A stretch of 64,000 bases of DNA from Betaproteobacteria bacterium Ga0077526. Lineage in GTDB: Bacteria > Pseudomonadota > Gammaproteobacteria > Burkholderiales > Ga0077523. The notes beneath the pieces are model-generated. The model made no database searches and had not been told where the DNA came from. It saw only the letters and a program-made list of their open reading frames with translations. The stretch covers positions 1 to 64,000 of the forward strand of contig LNDV01000028.1 in the NCBI GenBank assembly GCA_001464765.1, in the 5' to 3' direction. The position numbers and the translations under genes were made by a program. Numbering within the stretch: the first letter of the stretch is position 1; the number at the start of each line of letters is the position of its first letter. Below, in pieces: positions 60,554 through 64,000 of the stretch.

Positions 60554-62346
60554 AGGACCCCATGGATCTGTCGATCGCGAACCTGAGCGCGCGTTACCGC
60601 AGCGGCGATCTCACCCCCGGCGCGCTCGTGAAGAGTCTCGCCGAGAGACCGGCCGAGGCCGACGACCGCAACATCTTCATACACAGGCTGTCGCTCGAGG
60701 CGCTCGAGGGTTACGCCGGCGCTCTGGAAGGCAAGGACCCGTCCTCGCTGCCGCTGTATGGTCTGCCTTTTGTGGTGAAGGACAACATCGACGTCGCGGG
60801 TGTGCCGACCACGGCAGCCTGCCCGGACTTCGCCTATACGCCGGAGCGCCATGCGTTCGTCGTGCAGTGCCTGGTCGATGCGGGCGCCATTCCCGTCGCC
60901 AAAGCGAATCTGGACCAGTTCGCCACGGGCCTCGTCGGCACGCGCTCGCCCTTTGGGGCGTGCGGCAACGCGTTCGACCGCGAGTATGTGTCCGGCGGTT
61001 CCAGTTCCGGGTCGGCAGTGTCAGTCGCAATGGGGCTCGCCACCTTCAGTCTGGGCACCGACACGGCAGGGTCCGGCCGCGTGCCGGCAGCCTTCAACAA
61101 TCTCGTGGGTCACAAGCCGACACGCGGATTGCTGTCGGCCTCCGGGGCGGTGCCGGCATGCCGATCGCTCGACACGATCTCTGTCTTCGCGCTGACTGCG
61201 CAGGACGCAGCCAGGGTGATGAGCGTGGCGACCGCGTTCGATCCGGCGGACCCCTTCTCGCGCAAAGCGGAGCCCGCGGGTTTCGCCATCGACGTCGGGT
61301 TCCGCTTCGGTGTGCCGACTGCCGCGAATCTCGAGTTCTTCGGCAATGCCGACTATCCGAAGCTGTTCGCCGAAACGGTGGAGACGCTGAAATCCCTGGG
61401 CGGCGAGCCGGTGGAGGTCGACATTCAGCCGATGCTCGCGGCGGCCAAACTGCTGTACGAAGGCCCCTGGGTCGCGGAACGCTACGCGGCGATCCGCAGC
61501 TTCTTCGATGCCCACGAGGCGAGCCTTCATCCCGTGACGCGCAAGATCGTCGGCGCGAGCCGCGAATGGCGCGCGGCCGATGCGTATGACGCGCTGTACG
61601 AACTCATGCGGTTGAAGCGCATCTCGGATGCCGCGTGGGCCGACGTCGCTTTCATCGTCACGCCCACGGCCGGGTCGCACTACCGCATCGCCGAACTCGA
61701 GGCCGATCCGATCCGCCTCAACGCGAATCTCGGCTACTACACCAACTTCATGAACCTGCTGGACTACAGCGCCACGGCCGTGCCCGCGGGTTTCACGCCG
61801 AAAGGCATGCCATTCGGTGTGACGCTGTTCGCGCCGGCACATCGGGACTCTGCACTGCTCGATCTCGCCTCGCGCCTGCAGCCGCTGCGTTCGAAGACGC
61901 TCGGCGCCACGGGCCTGCCGCTGCCGGCTGCGCCGACGCCATCGGGCTTCCTGCCCGAGTCGGGACTGGTGAAGGTCGCCGTGTGCGGTGCGCACATGTC
62001 CGGCCTGCCGCTCAATCCGCAACTCACCTCCCGCGGTGGCAAGCTGCTGCAGACCGTGAAGAGCGCCCCCTGCTATCGCTTCTATGCGTTGCCTGGCGGT
62101 CCGCCCAAGCGGCCCGGCATGGTGCGGGTGGCGGAGGGCGGTGCTGCCATCGAGATGGAAATCTGGGCGCTGCCCGCGCGCGAGTTCGGCAGCTTCGTCG
62201 CGGGCATCCCGGCGCCGCTCGGCATCGGTACCGTGCAGCTTGAAGGCGGTGGTTCGGTCCAGGGCTTCGTCTGCGAGGCCGTGGCAGCCGATGGGGCCGA
62301 AGACATCACCGCGCTGGGGAGCTGGCGAGCTTTCGTGAAGCGGTGA
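60550..62346 (+). CDS. atzF: Allophanate hydrolase
   Basis: A 598-residue amidase-signature enzyme that hydrolyses allophanate to two CO2 and two NH3. Catalytic triad: K in V-V-K-D-N-I-D (near 77), the cis-Ser and nucleophile in G-G-S-S-S-G-S-A (near 153) and T-D-T-A-G-S. A C-terminal domain of ~130 residues (about 465-598; V-C-G-A-H-M-S-G-L-P-L-N) is typical of AtzF. It ends the guanidine operon. Start at 60550 overlaps the carboxylase; ATG 60562 is an alternative. Confidence 0.95.
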   Translation: MKDPMDLSIANLSARYRSGDLTPGALVKSLAERPAEADDRNIFIHRLSLEALEGYAGALEGKDPSSLPLYGLPFVVKDNIDVAGVPTTAACPDFAYTPERHAFVVQCLVDAGAIPVAKANLDQFATGLVGTRSPFGACGNAFDREYVSGGSSSGSAVSVAMGLATFSLGTDTAGSGRVPAAFNNLVGHKPTRGLLSASGAVPACRSLDTISVFALTAQDAARVMSVATAFDPADPFSRKAEPAGFAIDVGFRFGVPTAANLEFFGNADYPKLFAETVETLKSLGGEPVEVDIQPMLAAAKLLYEGPWVAERYAAIRSFFDAHEASLHPVTRKIVGASREWRAADAYDALYELMRLKRISDAAWADVAFIVTPTAGSHYRIAELEADPIRLNANLGYYTNFMNLLDYSATAVPAGFTPKGMPFGVTLFAPAHRDSALLDLASRLQPLRSKTLGATGLPLPAAPTPSGFLPESGLVKVAVCGAHMSGLPLNPQLTSRGGKLLQTVKSAPCYRFYALPGGPPKRPGMVRVAEGGAAIEMEIWALPAREFGSFVAGIPAPLGIGTVQLEGGGSVQGFVCEAVAADGAEDITALGSWRAFVKR

Positions 62347-62528
62347 GGTGGCGGCGCGTCGGCACCGTCTCGGGGAAAAGCGAGCGGCAGCCCTGCATAC
62401 GGCTTCGTCGTGCCAGGCCGAGTCCGCTCGTCCGGTCGATGCCGCGGGGCGAGGCTTGCCTTGACAGGCTCCGTATCGCCTCCGAGGTTCGTTTGCCCGG
62501 TCGGACGAATAGCCCGGAAGAACTTCTG

Positions 62529-62561
62529 TTGACGGAGTGAATGAGAATGATTATCGTTCAC
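62529..62561 (+). promoter_or_regulatory. Fur-controlled sigma70 promoter of the haem operon
   Basis: TTGACG (62529-62534), a 17-base spacer and TATCGT (62552-62557) form the promoter. The near-palindrome GTGAATGAGAATGATTATCGTTCAC (shortened: GTGAATGAGAATG.. to ..ATCGTTCAC) at 62537-62561 is a good Fur box and covers the -10 element, so iron repletion should block it. Confidence 0.8.
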
Positions 62562-62563
62562 TC

Positions 62564-62749
62564 ATGCGTGATGACCAGAACGATTCGGTGGAGGCTTGTC
62601 CGGCGCCGGCGCCTCGGGAAGGCGACAGGCCGGACCGGGTTCGCTCCGCGGATCTGCTCGGCCCTTCGGGCCAGCTCGAGATCGAGCATGCCGGGCGGGT
62701 CTACCGCCTGCGCGTCACGCAGCAGGGAAAGCTGATTCTCACCGCCTGA
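62564..62749 (+). CDS. hemP: Haemin uptake protein HemP
   Basis: A 61-residue HemP family protein: V-R-S-A-D-L-L-G, then L-E-I-E-H-A-G-R-V-Y-R-L-R-V-T-x-x-G-K-L-I-L-T at the end. HemP promotes expression of haem-uptake genes in related bacteria. The predicted transcription start falls at about the ATG 62564, so the message may be leaderless; a longer GTG start at 62537 lies inside the Fur box and is unlikely. Confidence 0.87.
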   Translation: MRDDQNDSVEACPAPAPREGDRPDRVRSADLLGPSGQLEIEHAGRVYRLRVTQQGKLILTA

Positions 62750-62867
62750 ACGCCTGAGGGCGTTCGGCCGGTTCGTTCGCTTCGCCAGCCAGCCAGCCCC
62801 GGGCCTTCCCGGAGCCCGCCAGCACGCCAGCGGTATCTCGACGTGACTGGAGGAACGGGTATCCGCC

Positions 62868-63941
62868 ATGGAAATCATCCGGGGTGTCATCGATCCGTCG
62901 GCCCTGCGCGGCCGGTGGCAGCAACTCAAGTCCGAGCGCAAAGTGCGCCAGCGCGATGCCGCACGCGAGATCGGCGTCACCGAAGGTCAACTCGTCGCCT
63001 CGCTGTGCAGTGAAGCTGCGGTGCGCCTCGACGCGAAGTTTCCGGCGCTCATCGCGGCGCTCGAGCACGGCGGCCGTACGATGGCGCTCACACGCAATGA
63101 AGCCTGCGTGCACGAGCGCATCGGCGTGTACGAGGACGTGAGCCATTCGGGCCCGGTCGGGCTCGTCGTTGGTCCGGACATCGATCTGCGCATCTTCTAC
63201 TCGCAGTGGGCAGCTGCGTTCGCCGTGGATGAGTCCCATGATGGCGGTCCGGGCCGGAGCCTGCAGTTCTTCGACCGGCATGGCGAGGCCGTCCACAAGA
63301 TCTACATGCGCGACGACACGGCGCGCATGACGTGGGAGCGGGTCGCCGCCGAGTTCCGTGCCGCCGACCAGTCGGGGACCCTGGAGGTCGAGGGCGCGCG
63401 CAAGGCACTGGCGGCTCCGAAGCCCGATGAAGAAATCGACATCGCGGGCTTCCGCGACGCCTGGGCGGGCCTGCAGGACACCCACGATTTCTTCGGACTC
63501 CTCAAGCGTTACGGCGTCGCGCGCACGCAGGCCCTGCGCATCGCCGAACGCCGCTTCGCCTACGCGGTGCCCGCGGATGCGCCGGCTCGGGTTCTGCACG
63601 CGGCGGCCGAGCGCGACGCGCCGATCATGGTGTTCGTGGGCAACCCGGGCTGCATCCAGATCCACACGGGGCGGGTGAAGAACGTTAAGCCGATGGGTCC
63701 GTGGATCAACGTGATGGACCCGGACTTCAATCTTCATCTCCGGCAGGACCTGGTGGCCGATGCCTGGGTGGTGAGAAAGCCCACCGTCGACGGAATCGTG
63801 ACTTCAGTGGAAATGTTCGACGCCCAGGGCGAACTGATCGCGCAGTTCTTCGGCGCGCGGAAGCCCGGTCTGCCCGAGAAGCCCGAGTGGCGCGATCTCG
63901 TCGACACGGTGCTTCCGGACACGGTCGGAACACGGCAATGA
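62868..63941 (+). CDS. hmuS: HmuS/HemS-type haem-binding/degrading protein
   Basis: A 357-residue cytoplasmic protein of two similar halves (about 15-165 and 190-345), as in HemS/ChuS/HmuS, which bind and degrade or store imported haem. The first half shows R-Q-R-D-A-A-R-E-I-G-V-T-E-G-Q-L; the second N-P-G-C-I-Q-I-H-T-G-x-V and M-D-P-D-F-N-L-H-L, including the axial-His region. Its stop overlaps the next start (ATGA). Confidence 0.9.
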   Translation: MEIIRGVIDPSALRGRWQQLKSERKVRQRDAAREIGVTEGQLVASLCSEAAVRLDAKFPALIAALEHGGRTMALTRNEACVHERIGVYEDVSHSGPVGLVVGPDIDLRIFYSQWAAAFAVDESHDGGPGRSLQFFDRHGEAVHKIYMRDDTARMTWERVAAEFRAADQSGTLEVEGARKALAAPKPDEEIDIAGFRDAWAGLQDTHDFFGLLKRYGVARTQALRIAERRFAYAVPADAPARVLHAAAERDAPIMVFVGNPGCIQIHTGRVKNVKPMGPWINVMDPDFNLHLRQDLVADAWVVRKPTVDGIVTSVEMFDAQGELIAQFFGARKPGLPEKPEWRDLVDTVLPDTVGTRQ

Positions 63942-64000
63942 CCAGGGCGGCCCGCAGGCGCCTGCTCGTCGCGGCAGGTGCAGCGCCCTTCCTCGCGCTC
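63938..64000 (+). CDS. hmuT: Start of a haem ABC binding protein (HmuT-like), cut by the window end
   Basis: Only 21 codons are present. They begin M-T-R-A-A-R-R-R-L-L-V-A-A-G-A-A, the start of a signal peptide, and overlap the hmuS stop by four bases. In haem operons hmuT follows hmuS, so the name is by position only. Confidence 0.55.
   Translation, partial: MTRAARRRLLVAAGAAPFLAL

Overview
The window looks like a chromosomal segment of a high-GC betaproteobacterium (Burkholderiales, Rhodocyclales or Nitrosomonadales type). The reasons are strong GC bias, three PEP-CTERM exosortase substrates, a bioB-F-A-D operon, CoxE/CoxG, HemP/HmuS, and many short REP-like palindromes of the GTAGCCCGGA...TCCGGG type in almost every gap. 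Assignment to this group is inference; there is no rRNA or marker gene here. I see no tRNA, CRISPR array, insertion sequence or prophage.

Layout. 0.3-9.5 kb: EF-hand protein, a tiny MCFEFEW protein, coxE-coxG, a GltS-type symporter, then a row of catabolic enzymes (SDR, zinc alcohol dehydrogenase, LDH2-type dehydrogenase, EamA exporter, RraA-type aldolase). 9.6-13.4 kb: tandem DUF3015 proteins, a DUF4105 envelope protein and a lipoprotein hydrolase, followed by a five-unit repeat array. 14.1-26.2 kb: an amide/N,N-dimethylformamide (DMF) island with a urea/amide-type ABC transporter behind a sigma54 promoter, DMFase small and large subunits, a Rieske-oxygenase-like protein that has lost its metal ligands, a Sel1 protein, and two homologous XRE-cupin regulators that bracket the island. 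26.2-30.4 kb: biotin operon. 30.5-40 kb: glycosyltransferase, PEP-CTERM proteins, RidA, PPIase, ManC, PhoX.

40-62.3 kb is the most interesting part. A ~700 bp divergent control region (50.73-51.44 kb) carries two guanidine-I (ykkC) riboswitches facing away from each other, each behind its own TGGCAT-N5-TTGC sigma54 promoter. To the right lies the known guanidine-assimilation operon: NitT/TauT-type ABC transporter, glutamine synthetase-like protein, two DUF1989 proteins (carboxyguanidine deiminase CgdA/CgdB type), guanidine/urea carboxylase and allophanate hydrolase. To the left lies a far less expected operon: a paralogous substrate-binding protein, a membrane di-iron desaturase/hydroxylase-like enzyme and two SDRs. 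Beyond a repeat block and a MarR-like gene there is a second set: another such desaturase/hydroxylase, an EamA transporter, creatininase-like, isochorismatase-like and metallo-beta-lactamase-fold hydrolases, a second paralogous binding protein and an unknown protein. My inference is that the left side takes up a substituted guanidine or related nitrogen compound and oxidises it so that guanidine is freed and handed to the right-hand operon; biotin from the bio operon would serve the carboxylase.

62.5-64.0 kb: start of a Fur-regulated haem uptake operon (hemP, hmuS, beginning of hmuT), cut by the window end.
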